Source of the DNA: Bacillus sp. SA1-12 | GTDB taxonomy: Bacteria; Bacillota; Bacilli; Bacillales; Bacillaceae | Reading direction: 5' to 3' | DNA length: 64,000 nt | Assembly: GCF_000981385.1 (NCBI RefSeq) | Contig: NZ_LATZ01000135.1 | Coordinates: forward strand, 1-64,000 | In this document: positions 27,470 through 34,826 of the stretch, piece by piece | Numbering within the stretch: the first letter of the stretch is position 1 | Layout of the letters: every line of letters starts with the position of its first letter | Notes under the pieces: generated by a model | What the model was told of the DNA's origin: nothing | The model's input: only the letters and a program-made list of their open reading frames with translations | Databases searched by the model: none | Made by a program: the position numbers and the translations under genes

Positions 27470-27612
27470 CGAAAGTCGTGCTTTTGACTGCAAGCGCCTA
27501 GCTCCATTAAGGTCTTGCCAAATTGAAATTAAAGGCAATAGATGCCGTTTTACCCCAAATTGGCATATTTGTCCCATTGGCTTGGATCAAGGCGTACCTG
27601 AGCTTTAGTATT
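27470..27612. repeat. Dispersed repeat of the CCTAGCTCC type, degraded copy
   Basis: GACTGCAAGCGCCTAGCTCC opens a stretch that resembles the copy at 29695-29830. Later strings such as GGATCAAGGCG and GAGCTTT agree loosely with that copy. The assignment is by eye and the limits are uncertain. Confidence 0.4.
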
Positions 27613-27819
27613 TCACGTTTGAGCTTTAAAGTGAACGACAGCACTATAAAATCGATTGCCTTCTTCTGTAACATGCATTTGATGGGAAACAGAATGAACA
27701 GTTAATAGGATGGCTTGGTTATGAGTGATTTGCTCGGTTATTTTTTTCTCGAGTTCTTTAATCGATGGTGCTTCGAAAAATTCAATTTTGTCCTTAATAA
27801 GATCAAGTTGGAAACTCAT
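27613..27819 (-). CDS. yrzA: DUF2536 small protein (YrzA)
   Basis: The protein has 68 residues: SFQLDLIKDKIEFFEA at the start and EGNRFYSAVVHFKA at the end match YrzA, a small conserved Bacillus protein of unknown function. It has an AGAGGTG ribosome site and lies on the reverse strand between yrrS and the mtnN region, as in B. subtilis. There is no membrane segment. Confidence 0.85.
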   Translation of the reverse strand: MSFQLDLIKDKIEFFEAPSIKELEKKITEQITHNQAILLTVHSVSHQMHVTEEGNRFYSAVVHFKAQT

Positions 27820-27910
27820 TATTTACACCTCTTAATATCCTTAATCGTCATGAGAAAATAGTAACAAAAAATGGTCGAGAAGAACAATCTAAAAATCAGA
27901 ATAAAAAATA

Positions 27911-28051
27911 GTGGTCTTGCGAATAAACGGTGAAATAGGTAAACTTCTAATGAGGAATGATGATGGCAAGGAAAATGAAATAACCGTTTTAAAAGAAAGT
28001 CAACTTGTTGTCGAAGAGCTGATACATAATGGAAAGGGAATGAAAAAATGA
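27911..28051 (+). CDS. Possible small ORF translationally coupled to mtnN
   Basis: A frame of about 46 codons begins at GTG 27911 (or TTG 27917), contains INGEIGKLLMRNDDG and QLVVEELIHNGKG, and ends with a TGA that overlaps the mtnN ATG as ATGA. The overlap and balanced amino-acid composition suggest a real gene. No strong ribosome site precedes it, and I do not recognise the protein. It could be the tail of a lost upstream gene. Confidence 0.4.
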   Translation: MVLRINGEIGKLLMRNDDGKENEITVLKESQLVVEELIHNGKGMKK

Positions 28052-28740
28052 AAATCGCAATAATTGGGGCAATGGAAGAAGAAGTAACAATCCTAAGAGA
28101 GAAGCTTGAAAATCGTGAACAAGAGGATATTGCGGGAAGCGAATTTACAAAAGGATTCTATAAAGGGGTTGAGGTTGTATTATTAAAGTCTGGTATTGGA
28201 AAAGTGAATGCAGCTATGAGTACAACGCTGCTTTTAGATCGTTTTAAGCCTGATTATGTTATTAACACTGGATCTGCCGGTGGATTTCATCCATCTTTAA
28301 ATGTAGGTGATATCGTTATTTCTACAGAAGTTCGCCATAATGATGTGGATGTTACAGCATTTGGATATGAATATGGACAAGTTCCAGGTTTGCCGGCAGC
28401 TTACACGCCAAATGAAAAACTTGTTGAAGTGGCAGTTAAAAAAGCTGAAGAAATCTCAACCATCCAAGTGGCAAAAGGATTAATTGTCACAGGCGATTCG
28501 TTCTTAAATGATCCTGTAAAAGTAGAATTTATCCGAAGCAAGTTTAATGATCTGCACGCAGGGGAAATGGAAGCTGCTGCTATAGCTCAGGTTTGTCACC
28601 AATTTAATATTCCATTTGTTGTGATAAGAGCTTTATCTGATATTGCCGGAAAAGAATCAAATATTTCCTTTGAGCAATTTTTAGATCAAGCTGCAAAACA
28701 TTCAGCAGATTTAGTCCTAAAAATCGTAGAAGCTATATAG
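28048..28740 (+). CDS. mtnN: 5'-methylthioadenosine/S-adenosylhomocysteine nucleosidase
   Basis: The protein has 230 residues. IAIIGAMEEEVTILREKL is the family start; catalytic residues are Glu12-type in AMEEEV, the Glu in GEMEAAAIAQ, and Asp in RALSDIAG. It splits adenine from MTA and SAH in methionine salvage and methyl cycle recycling. In B. subtilis it sits in yrrT-mtnN-mccAB-yrhC; here yrrT, mccA and mccB are not present next to it. Confidence 0.95.
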   Translation: MKIAIIGAMEEEVTILREKLENREQEDIAGSEFTKGFYKGVEVVLLKSGIGKVNAAMSTTLLLDRFKPDYVINTGSAGGFHPSLNVGDIVISTEVRHNDVDVTAFGYEYGQVPGLPAAYTPNEKLVEVAVKKAEEISTIQVAKGLIVTGDSFLNDPVKVEFIRSKFNDLHAGEMEAAAIAQVCHQFNIPFVVIRALSDIAGKESNISFEQFLDQAAKHSADLVLKIVEAI

Positions 28741-28753
28741 AATGGTTAACTCA

Positions 28754-28791
28754 AGAAGGAACGGTTATAAATCGATTCCTTTTTTTGTTGT
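28754..28791 (+). terminator. Probable terminator after mtnN
   Basis: GGAACG and CGATTCC flank a short loop, with CTTTTTTTG following. The stem is modest. Confidence 0.6.
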
Positions 28792-28948
28792 CCCATTTTT
28801 AACGAAAGTAATACCTAACTGATGGAAGTCAAATTTTGAATGTATTGTTTGTTTTAGTCCTAGCCTATTTGGAGAAATTTACTTGGTTAATAGTTTATTA
28901 GACTATGTTATTGTGTTACTATAACACATCAAATAGGTGGGAGATAAA

Positions 28949-29179
28949 ATGAATAAAAAGGATATTCAGTCGCTAATGGTTGATTTTAAGCAGTATGCAT
29001 TTATCCTGCTGGCTGTAAGTGTCTTTCTCTATATTGGCGTAGTCTTACCTGATCATGGCAAACCGGAAATATACGATATTGCGCTGATGATCACAACGGT
29101 TTTATTTTTACTAGGAGCCTTTGTTTGCTTTAAAGCTTCCTTAAAATATAAAAAACAATTGGATAAGCTAGAGGATTAA
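28949..29179 (+). CDS. yrhC: YrhC family membrane protein
   Basis: The protein has 76 residues with two hydrophobic segments (YAFILLAVSVFLYIGVVL and IALMITTVLFLLGAFVCF). It is the small protein that ends the mtnN-mccAB operon in B. subtilis and has no known function. Here it seems separately transcribed, since a terminator lies between it and mtnN. I start at ATG 28949 after GGTGGGAGA. Confidence 0.82.
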   Translation: MNKKDIQSLMVDFKQYAFILLAVSVFLYIGVVLPDHGKPEIYDIALMITTVLFLLGAFVCFKASLKYKKQLDKLED

Positions 29180-29189
29180 AATAAGGATT

Positions 29190-29226
29190 AATGAAAAAAC
29201 GCCTACTTTTTAGGCGTTTTTTTTTT
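29190..29226 (+). terminator. Rho-independent terminator after yrhC
   Basis: AAAACGCCTA and TAGGCGTTTT form the stem, and a run of ten T follows. Confidence 0.92.
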
Positions 29227-29381
29227 GACTTTCACTTAGTTACTGGGGCACATAAACACTAAACACATTTAATAACACAGGCAGAGAAAACGTAGTTAGT
29301 CAATATGATTAAAAGGATTTAAATGGTAGCGTATTCAATTATCTGAAAATAAAAACATTACAAGAATGATGAGAAAAACTA

Positions 29382-29410
29382 TTTACAGATTTGGAAATCA
29401 TGGATATAAT
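29382..29410 (+). promoter_or_regulatory. Strong SigA-type promoter
   Basis: TTTACA (29382-29387), 17-base spacer, TATAAT (29405-29410). It lies 41 bases before the 30-codon leader-like ORF. Confidence 0.8.
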
Positions 29411-29451
29411 TACCAAGGAATAGCAAATAAAAACTAAGGAGGTCGAAGAAG

Positions 29452-29544
29452 ATGATGAAGTGTTCAACATTAAAAACTGCAAAACAAAACTTAAAATTAA
29501 ACCATCTATTCGACCATATTGGTGTATCATCCCTTTCCTTCTAA
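29452..29544 (+). CDS. 30-residue peptide, leader-like, unknown
   Basis: The peptide starts MMKCSTLKTAKQNLKL and ends HIGVSSLSF. AAGGAGGT, a perfect ribosome site, is eight bases upstream of ATG 29452, and a strong promoter precedes it, so it is very probably translated. It has no run of one regulatory amino acid as in classical attenuators, and no clear membrane span. Two hairpins with interchangeable arms follow it (29570-29653). Confidence 0.6.
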   Translation: MMKCSTLKTAKQNLKLNHLFDHIGVSSLSF

Positions 29545-29569
29545 GAGGATCTGAAGACTGATTAATGAA

Positions 29570-29653
29570 ATGACGCCATGGGTCAATTAGAACTGCATGT
29601 GGCGTTCTCTATATATAAGGATAACGTCACAGGCTGCCCTGTGGCGTTTTTTT
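29570..29653 (+). terminator. Tandem hairpins with interchangeable arms, second a terminator
   Basis: Four segments: ATGACGCCATG (29570-29580), CATGTGGCGTT (29596-29606), AACGTCACAGG (29623-29633), CCTGTGGCGTT (29638-29648) followed by TTTTT. Segments 1-2 and 3-4 pair. Segment 2 can also pair with segment 3 over nine bases with one G-U. This is the geometry of an attenuator, or simply a duplicated terminator. Confidence 0.7.
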
Positions 29654-29694
29654 ATTGATAGGAAATTCATAATCCTACTATGAATTAGCGCTCA

Positions 29695-29830
29695 TATAAC
29701 AGCTACAGCGCCTAGCTCCGCAAGTCTAGCCACTCAGGAAGTGAAGACAAAGAGCCTCTTCTATACCTGTGCGTCTTATTTGCGCTAGGATGAGCAATGC
29801 GCTTTCGCTTTTGTTCTACCTTTTAAGCTC
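29695..29830. repeat. Dispersed repeat of the CCTAGCTCC type
   Basis: The copy contains CAGCGCCTAGCTCCGC, TGCGTCTTATTTGCGC and GCGCTTTCGCTTTTGTTC. I recall this order of strings as a repeat common between genes in many Bacillus genomes. Diverged copies lie at about 3530 and 27480. It has no coding potential. Confidence 0.55.
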
Positions 29831-29888
29831 GGCAGCCTGTATACACTCATCAATGAGGTGCGAATTGCTTTAAAGGAGGTGATACACA

Positions 29889-30031
29889 TGACAATCAATC
29901 TATTTTTTATTACATTGACTTTTTCAGTATCAAAAAGAAAACATTCAAAAGAAGAAATTGAAACAAATCAAGAAGTGCAAAAAAGAATGGAACAGTCAAA
30001 AGTAAAAGTGTTAAACGAGTTTCACATGTAA
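29889..30031 (+). CDS. yrzI: YrzI family small protein
   Basis: The peptide has about 47 residues. TINLFFITLTFSVSKRKHS, then a charged helix (EEIETNQEVQKRMEQ), fits the Bac_small_yrzI family of short Bacillus peptides. AAAGGAGGTGAT is a strong ribosome site. The family is annotated as probably sporulation-related in domain databases, but function is unproven. It lies between yrhC and sigK. Confidence 0.75.
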
Positions 30032-30059
30032 TTTAAAACGAAAATAATAATTGGAGGCG

Positions 30060-30119
30060 ATGACAATGATGAAAATCAAACTGCTTGTACATTTAACTGT
30101 AAAGAAGGATTCCACTTAG
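30060..30119 (+). CDS. Possible 19-residue peptide after yrzI
   Basis: ATG 30060 lies directly after TTGGAGGCG and opens MTMMKIKLLVHLTVKKDST. The start and ribosome site resemble those of the YrzI gene just upstream, and the hydrophobic beginning is similar. It may be a shortened YrzI paralogue or not a gene at all. Confidence 0.35.
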   Translation: MTMMKIKLLVHLTVKKDST

Positions 30120-30176
30120 CTTAGATCAAGGTAGAAATTATTCAAAAGCCGTTTATAACTCATAAGATTGGCAAAT

Positions 30177-30215
30177 AAAAAAGAGAAGAGGAAAAATTTC
30201 TCTTCTCTTTTGTCT
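30177..30215. terminator. Bidirectional terminator between the yrzI cluster and sigK
   Basis: AAAAGAGAAGAG and CTCTTCTCTTTT pair; T runs exist on both strands. It lies immediately after the sigK stop on the reverse strand. Confidence 0.85.
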
Positions 30216-30938
30216 TTATTCCTTTTTGCGGTTTCTTTTTTCTTTTTCCGCTCGATAAAATTCATGGAACATTTTCATAAGAGCACGTTTTTCAATTCTA
30301 GAAACGTAGCTTCTGGATATGCCTAACTCCTTTGCAATTTCACGCTGAGTCTTTTCTTTTTTTAAATCCAAGCCGAATCTTCCGATAATAACTTCTTTTT
30401 CTCTTCCGTCCAATATATCAATATATTCCTTAACTTTCTCAAGCTCCATATTCAATTGGATTGTATCGATGACATCCTCGTTTTCGGATTTTAATACATC
30501 AATTAGGCTAATTTCATTTCCCTCTTTATCTTGACCAATTGGATCGTGTAAGGAAACATCTTTTTTTGTCTTCTTTAAAGCACGTAAATGCATAAGTATT
30601 TCATTTTCTATACATCGTGCCGCATAGGTTGCCAATTTTGTTCCTTTCCCTTGTGAATAGCTTTCAATCGCTTTAATCAATCCAATTGTTCCAATTGAAA
30701 TGAGATCTTCAGAGTCTTCCCCAGTGTTTTCAAACTTTTTTACGATATGAGCAACAAGCCGCAAGTTGTGTTCGATTAAAAGATTTCTTGCATACTCATC
30801 ACCCTCTGCCATGAGTCGCAAATATTTCTTCTCGTCTGTTGCAGACAAAGGCTGTGGGAAGGCATTATTTTTTACATAAGATACTAAGAACACTAATTCT
30901 TTTACGAAGAAACCTAGTGCTGTTATGAGCCCTGTCAT
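30216..30938 (-). CDS. sigK: RNA polymerase sporulation sigma factor K precursor
   Basis: The protein has 240 residues and directs late mother-cell transcription. The pro-sequence (about 20 residues, ELVFLVS before YVKNNAF) is removed by SpoIVFB; region 2 includes LIEHNLRLVAHIVKKF and the -10 recognition helix TYAARCIENEILMHLR; region 4 has the HTH REIAKELGISRSYVSRIE. In B. subtilis 168 the gene is split by the skin element; here it is continuous. GGAGGTGGAGGT precedes the ATG. Confidence 0.97.
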   Translation of the reverse strand: MTGLITALGFFVKELVFLVSYVKNNAFPQPLSATDEKKYLRLMAEGDEYARNLLIEHNLRLVAHIVKKFENTGEDSEDLISIGTIGLIKAIESYSQGKGTKLATYAARCIENEILMHLRALKKTKKDVSLHDPIGQDKEGNEISLIDVLKSENEDVIDTIQLNMELEKVKEYIDILDGREKEVIIGRFGLDLKKEKTQREIAKELGISRSYVSRIEKRALMKMFHEFYRAEKEKRNRKKE

Positions 30939-30964
30939 ACCTCCACCTCCACTAATACTTTATG

Positions 30965-30978
30965 TAGGCAAATGCCTA
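30965..30978. promoter_or_regulatory. Palindrome upstream of sigK
   Basis: TAGGCAAATGCCTA is a perfect 14-base palindrome 27 bases before the sigK start. On the reverse strand CATAAAGTA lies next to it, resembling a mother-cell sigma -10. It may be an operator, but no regulator can be assigned. Confidence 0.35.
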
Positions 30979-31156
30979 TAGTCATGTTTATGTTCGTGGC
31001 AGGTAGTTCGTGCATGTACAATGAAATAAGATAAAAAACGATAAAATATTTACTACGTATGATATTTGTACATCAATAGGAAAAAGCCTAAAACCTAAGT
31101 GGGGAATTATCCATAGTTATGTAGTACAAGATGTAAAAGGAAGTGGGGAGACAGTG

Positions 31157-31308
31157 ATGTATGGCTATGAAACTTATGGTCTTGGACCGTATCCATATTA
31201 CCGGCATATACAGGAATCAGTTGTGGCTACTGGTATGCGTTTATTGTTATCCTGTTACTATTATTGGTTATTGGCTGCGGTTACTATTATTATCATTCTT
31301 TTCGTTAA
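31157..31308 (+). pseudogene. YjcZ-like sporulation small membrane protein, frameshifted
   Basis: From ATG 31157 (after GTGGGGAG) the frame reads MYGYETYGLGPYPYY, a Gly/Tyr-rich start. Around 31200 another frame (+2) takes over: CGYWYAFIVILLLLLVIGC and then YYYYHSFR with a TAA at 31306-31308. The combination of Gly/Tyr-rich head and Phe-Ile-Val-rich membrane helix resembles YjcZ-family peptides. Reading without a shift gives a 71-residue product running into a terminator-like region. A real frameshift and a sequencing error cannot be told apart here. Confidence 0.5.
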
Positions 31309-31516
31309 GTCAATTTTGAAGGGTCTTAACAAACATAAAAGGACCATTCCCTTTTTTTGTTTTGTACCATAGATAGATTATAATAGTTGTAATGACAAAC
31401 AAATGTTATAATTACTTCACTTATTACATGATACATAAGGGCGTTTACGGAAATACTAAATCAATAAAGAATCATTTTAAGGATAAAAAAAAGAGCCGTT
31501 TACCGGCGTGAAATGA

Positions 31517-31657
31517 TTATGAAGAAGCTTTTAGAACATGTCCTAAGGAACGGCGTTTTATTTCATTTGCGATTAATTCGATAAAATCATCATGTAGTTT
31601 CATTTCAGTTGCTTTAAAATAGGATTCAATTAACAATTCGTCAGAAAGTTTACGCAT
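31517..31657 (-). CDS. sda: Sporulation checkpoint inhibitor Sda
   Basis: The peptide has 46 residues. RKLSDELLIESYFKATEM followed by FIELIANEIKRRSLGHVL matches Sda, which binds KinA and blocks the phosphorelay when replication initiates or DNA is damaged. The start at 31657 fits the usual Sda length, but AGGAGGTG lies about 26 bases upstream, so a somewhat longer N-terminus is possible. DnaA boxes lie upstream, as expected for this DnaA-regulated gene. Confidence 0.9.
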   Translation of the reverse strand: MRKLSDELLIESYFKATEMKLHDDFIELIANEIKRRSLGHVLKASS

Positions 31658-32032
31658 GCATAGTGGCCAACTGAGTGGCTCTACACCTCCTAACCTTGCT
31701 TATTTTTAATAAGGAATTACCTAATCTGTTATATTTTGTTATTGATTTAAATCTAACATGAATAAAAAAATGGAACAACCGTTCTCTTATCCACAGATAT
31801 TGGTGGATAAACTGTGGGTATGTTGTTTATAAAAGGTAAAAAGTGAGGTATTACAGAGGGGATAATGTGTATAATATTATCCACAAGTGTTGAAGAGAAT
31901 CGGAATTTGTCGAAAAGTTTTTATGATATTGTTAAGCTTTTTCTCATAAACTATAAGTTTCTTTTGAAAGTATACGCTAAATTGGTTATGATGTAATATG
32001 GCAAAAAAATGAATAATGAGGTGTTTAAACTC
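31658..32032. other. Divergent sda-yqeG regulatory region
   Basis: This 375-base region contains the sda promoter side, a DnaA-box cluster (31787-31885) and the yqeG leader. No protein gene is seen. Confidence 0.6.
31787..31885. promoter_or_regulatory. DnaA-box cluster
   Basis: TTATCCACA occurs at 31787-31795 and 31877-31885. TGTGTATAA, a reverse-orientation match to TTATNCACA, is at 31866-31874. Near matches are GGTGGATAA at 31802-31810 and TGTGGGTAT at 31813-31821. In B. subtilis DnaA binds upstream of sda and links its expression to replication initiation. Confidence 0.85.
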
Positions 32033-32548
32033 ATGCTACGATTATTCTTACCAGGTGACTATGTGAAAAGTGTTTTTCATATTTCACCGCAAAAATTAAA
32101 AGAAAGCGGAATTAAAGGAATCATTACTGATTTAGATAATACGCTTGTCGAATGGGATCGGCCAACTGCAACACCGCAATTGCAGGATTGGTTTAGGGAA
32201 GTAAAAGAGCATGGAATTGATATTACAATTGTTTCCAATAATAACGAAAAACGGGTAAAGGCATTTTCAGAGCCTCTTAATATTAAATTTATTCCTAAGG
32301 CAAGAAAGCCGATGGGGAAGGCATTTTTAAAAGCAGTAAAAACAATGAAACTGAAAAAAGAAGAAGTGGTTGTCATTGGTGATCAATTATTAACAGATGT
32401 TCTAGGTGGCAATCGCAACGGATTTCAGACGATATTAGTCGTCCCTGTTGCATCTACAGATGGTTTCTTTACAAGGTTTAATCGGAAAATTGAGCGGAGA
32501 ATTATGGATAACTTAAAACGAAAAGGGATGATTCAGTGGGAGGAATAG
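32033..32548 (+). CDS. yqeG: YqeG family HAD phosphatase
   Basis: The protein has 171 residues. The HAD motif I is ITDLDNTLVEWDRP, motif II VSNNNEKRV, and motif IV VVIGDQLLTDVLGGN. It is probably a small-molecule phosphatase (the family is related to phosphatidylglycerophosphatase GEP4). It heads the yqeG-yqeM operon. ATG 32033 follows TGAGGTG; an upstream ATG at 32009 would add eight residues. Confidence 0.9.
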   Translation: MLRLFLPGDYVKSVFHISPQKLKESGIKGIITDLDNTLVEWDRPTATPQLQDWFREVKEHGIDITIVSNNNEKRVKAFSEPLNIKFIPKARKPMGKAFLKAVKTMKLKKEEVVVIGDQLLTDVLGGNRNGFQTILVVPVASTDGFFTRFNRKIERRIMDNLKRKGMIQWEE

Positions 32549-32552
32549 AAAC

Positions 32553-33659
32553 GTGACAGAACAGCATTTTTCATGTATAGGGTGTGGAGTAGCCATTCAA
32601 ACAGAAGATCCGAATAAACTAGGTTTTGCTCCGGAAAGTGCCCTTGCAAAGGACGATATCATTTGCCAGCGCTGCTTTCGCTTAAAAAATTACAATGAAA
32701 TACAGGATGTTTCATTAACAGATGATGATTTCCTGAAAATCCTCCATGGTATCGGGGAGTCCAAAGGATTAATTGTTAAAATTGTCGATATTTTTGATTT
32801 TAATGGAAGCTGGCTGCAGGGAATTCAACGATTTGTTGGAGGCAACCCAATTCTGCTAATAGGAAACAAAAGCGATATTCTGCCGAAATCAGTTAAGCAT
32901 CAAAAGCTGATCAATTGGATGAAACGAGAAGCGAAGGAATTAGGCTTAAAACCTATAGATGTTTGCTTAGTTAGCTCTGCGAGAGGCCATGGTATTAGAG
33001 AAGCTGCTGAGCTAATTGATTCCTATCGTAACGGACAAGATGTTTACGTTGTAGGAGTGACAAATGTTGGGAAATCAACATTTATTAATCGTCTGATAAA
33101 AGAGGTAGCTGGTGTTAATGATGTGATAACAACCTCACATTATCCGGGGACAACATTGGATTTAATTGAGATCCCGCTTGAAAATGGGGCTGCACTTTAT
33201 GATACTCCTGGTATAATAAACCATCACCAAATGGCTCACTTTGTTGATAAACAGGATTTAAAGCTATTAAGTCCTAAAAAAGAAATTAAGCCGAAGGTAT
33301 TTCAATTAAATGAGGGTCAAACTCTGTATTTTGGCGGACTTGCTCGGATGGATTACGTGTCAGGCGGAAGAGAGTCATTTGTTTGCTATATCCCGAATGA
33401 ATTAAAGATCCATCGTACAAAAAGAGAAAATGCCGATGCTTTATATGAAAAGCATGTCGGTGAGCTTTTAACACCGCCAAGAAAAGAGGATGCAGGATCA
33501 TTTCCTAAGCTTGTACCACATGAATTTATGATAAAAGAAGGCAAAACAGATATCGTATTTTCAGGCTTAGGCTGGTTAACAATCAATAATCCGGGGAAAA
33601 AGGTTATAGCTTATGCTCCTCAAGGTGTAAATGTATCAATAAGAAAATCGCTAATTTAA
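32553..33659 (+). CDS. yqeH: Ribosome biogenesis GTPase YqeH
   Basis: The protein has 368 residues. The N-terminal zinc finger is CIGCG...CQRCF. The GTPase motifs are circularly permuted: NKSD (G4) precedes the P-loop GVTNVGKST, followed by DTPG (G3). YqeH is needed for 30S subunit assembly. It starts at GTG 32553, four bases after yqeG, with GGGAGGA upstream. Confidence 0.95.
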   Translation: MTEQHFSCIGCGVAIQTEDPNKLGFAPESALAKDDIICQRCFRLKNYNEIQDVSLTDDDFLKILHGIGESKGLIVKIVDIFDFNGSWLQGIQRFVGGNPILLIGNKSDILPKSVKHQKLINWMKREAKELGLKPIDVCLVSSARGHGIREAAELIDSYRNGQDVYVVGVTNVGKSTFINRLIKEVAGVNDVITTSHYPGTTLDLIEIPLENGAALYDTPGIINHHQMAHFVDKQDLKLLSPKKEIKPKVFQLNEGQTLYFGGLARMDYVSGGRESFVCYIPNELKIHRTKRENADALYEKHVGELLTPPRKEDAGSFPKLVPHEFMIKEGKTDIVFSGLGWLTINNPGKKVIAYAPQGVNVSIRKSLI

Positions 33660-33676
33660 TCAGGGAGAGGAAAAAT

Positions 33677-34519
33677 ATGGGGAACTTATATGGCGTAATT
33701 GGATGTCCTATTAAACATTCAATGTCTCCTGACATCCATAATGATGCCTTTAAGGAAAAAAGCCTAGATGGCTATTATCATGCTTTTCATGTTGAGCCAG
33801 AAAAGCTGGGAGAATCCGTTCATGCACTTAAGGTTTTAGGGGTAAAAGGGTATAATGTAACAATCCCGCATAAGCTCTCAATTATTCCTTATTTAGATGA
33901 GCTTGATGAAACAGCAAGGATTGCTGGTGCCGTTAATACTGTAATCAATGAAGAGGGACGGCTAATTGGTCACAATACAGATGGAAATGGTTATGTAAGA
34001 TCTTTATCAAAGGTTTTACAAAAACCGATTCAGGAGCAAAAAGTTCTTATCATAGGTGCAGGCGGTGCAGCAAGAGGCATTTATTTTACTTTGGCTCATC
34101 AAGGATGCCGTGAGATTGATCTTTGTAATCGAACTGTATCAAAGGCAGAGGAATTAATTAATGAATGCCCATTTGAACAGACGAGTAGGGCATTATCCTT
34201 GGAACAAGCTGAACAACAATTAGAAAACTATGATGTCATTATTCATACAACAGCTGTTGGGATGCATCCGAATATTGAGCAAAAACCCCTTTCTATTAAA
34301 CATGCTAAAAGGACAGCAGTTGTGAGTGATATTGTTTATAATCCAATTAAAACGGCATTACTGCAAGAAGCGGAAGAACGAGGTTTAACGATTCATAATG
34401 GCGTGGGTATGTTTGTTCATCAGGCAGCACTAGCCTTCACATTATGGACAGGCACAGAGCCATCAATTGAGAGAATGACAGAAATTGTATATGACAAGCT
34501 AGGAGGAACATCATGTTAA
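33677..34519 (+). CDS. aroE: Shikimate dehydrogenase
   Basis: The protein has 280 residues. The shikimate-binding segment is IGCPIKHSMSPDIHN, with catalytic Lys in TIPHKLS and Asp in GHNTDGNGY. The NADP-binding loop is GAGGAARG. It makes shikimate in aromatic amino-acid synthesis. The operon setting with yqeH is conserved in Bacillus. Confidence 0.95.
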   Translation: MGNLYGVIGCPIKHSMSPDIHNDAFKEKSLDGYYHAFHVEPEKLGESVHALKVLGVKGYNVTIPHKLSIIPYLDELDETARIAGAVNTVINEEGRLIGHNTDGNGYVRSLSKVLQKPIQEQKVLIIGAGGAARGIYFTLAHQGCREIDLCNRTVSKAEELINECPFEQTSRALSLEQAEQQLENYDVIIHTTAVGMHPNIEQKPLSIKHAKRTAVVSDIVYNPIKTALLQEAEERGLTIHNGVGMFVHQAALAFTLWTGTEPSIERMTEIVYDKLGGTSC

Positions 34520-34806
34520 CAGGCAAACAAAAACGTTTTTTGCGTGGAGAAGCACATCACTTGAATCCCATTTTTCAAGTTGGAAAAGGCGGAGTAAACG
34601 AGAATATGATTATGCAGATTACAGATGCATTAGAAGCTCGGGAGCTTTTGAAGGTATCTGTTTTGCAAAATTGTGAAGAGGATAAAGATTTAGTTGCTGA
34701 AGCATTAGTGAAGGGATCAGGTGCAGAACTTGTTCAAGTTATTGGCAACACTATTGTCTTATATAAAGAATCGAAGGAAAATAAACAACTTCGTTTACCT
34801 AATTAA
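34513..34806 (+). CDS. yhbY: YhbY family RNA-binding protein (YqeI)
   Basis: The protein has 97 residues and consists of one CRM domain (LTGKQKRFLRGEAHHLNPIFQVGKGG). Homologues associate with pre-50S or 30S ribosomal particles. It overlaps the end of aroE by seven bases, suggesting translational coupling. Confidence 0.92.
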   Translation: MLTGKQKRFLRGEAHHLNPIFQVGKGGVNENMIMQITDALEARELLKVSVLQNCEEDKDLVAEALVKGSGAELVQVIGNTIVLYKESKENKQLRLPN

Positions 34807-34826
34807 TTGATTGGGAGGGGGATGAA

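Noticed and set aside
27362..27577. Reverse-strand ORF of 71 codons next to the IS
   Set aside because: It crosses the IS end and the yrrS terminator remnant; an accident of the insertion.
31154..31372. A 72-codon unshifted frame
   Set aside because: It shares its beginning with the YjcZ-like gene, but its second half is unlike that family and runs into a terminator-like region; treated as a frameshift product.
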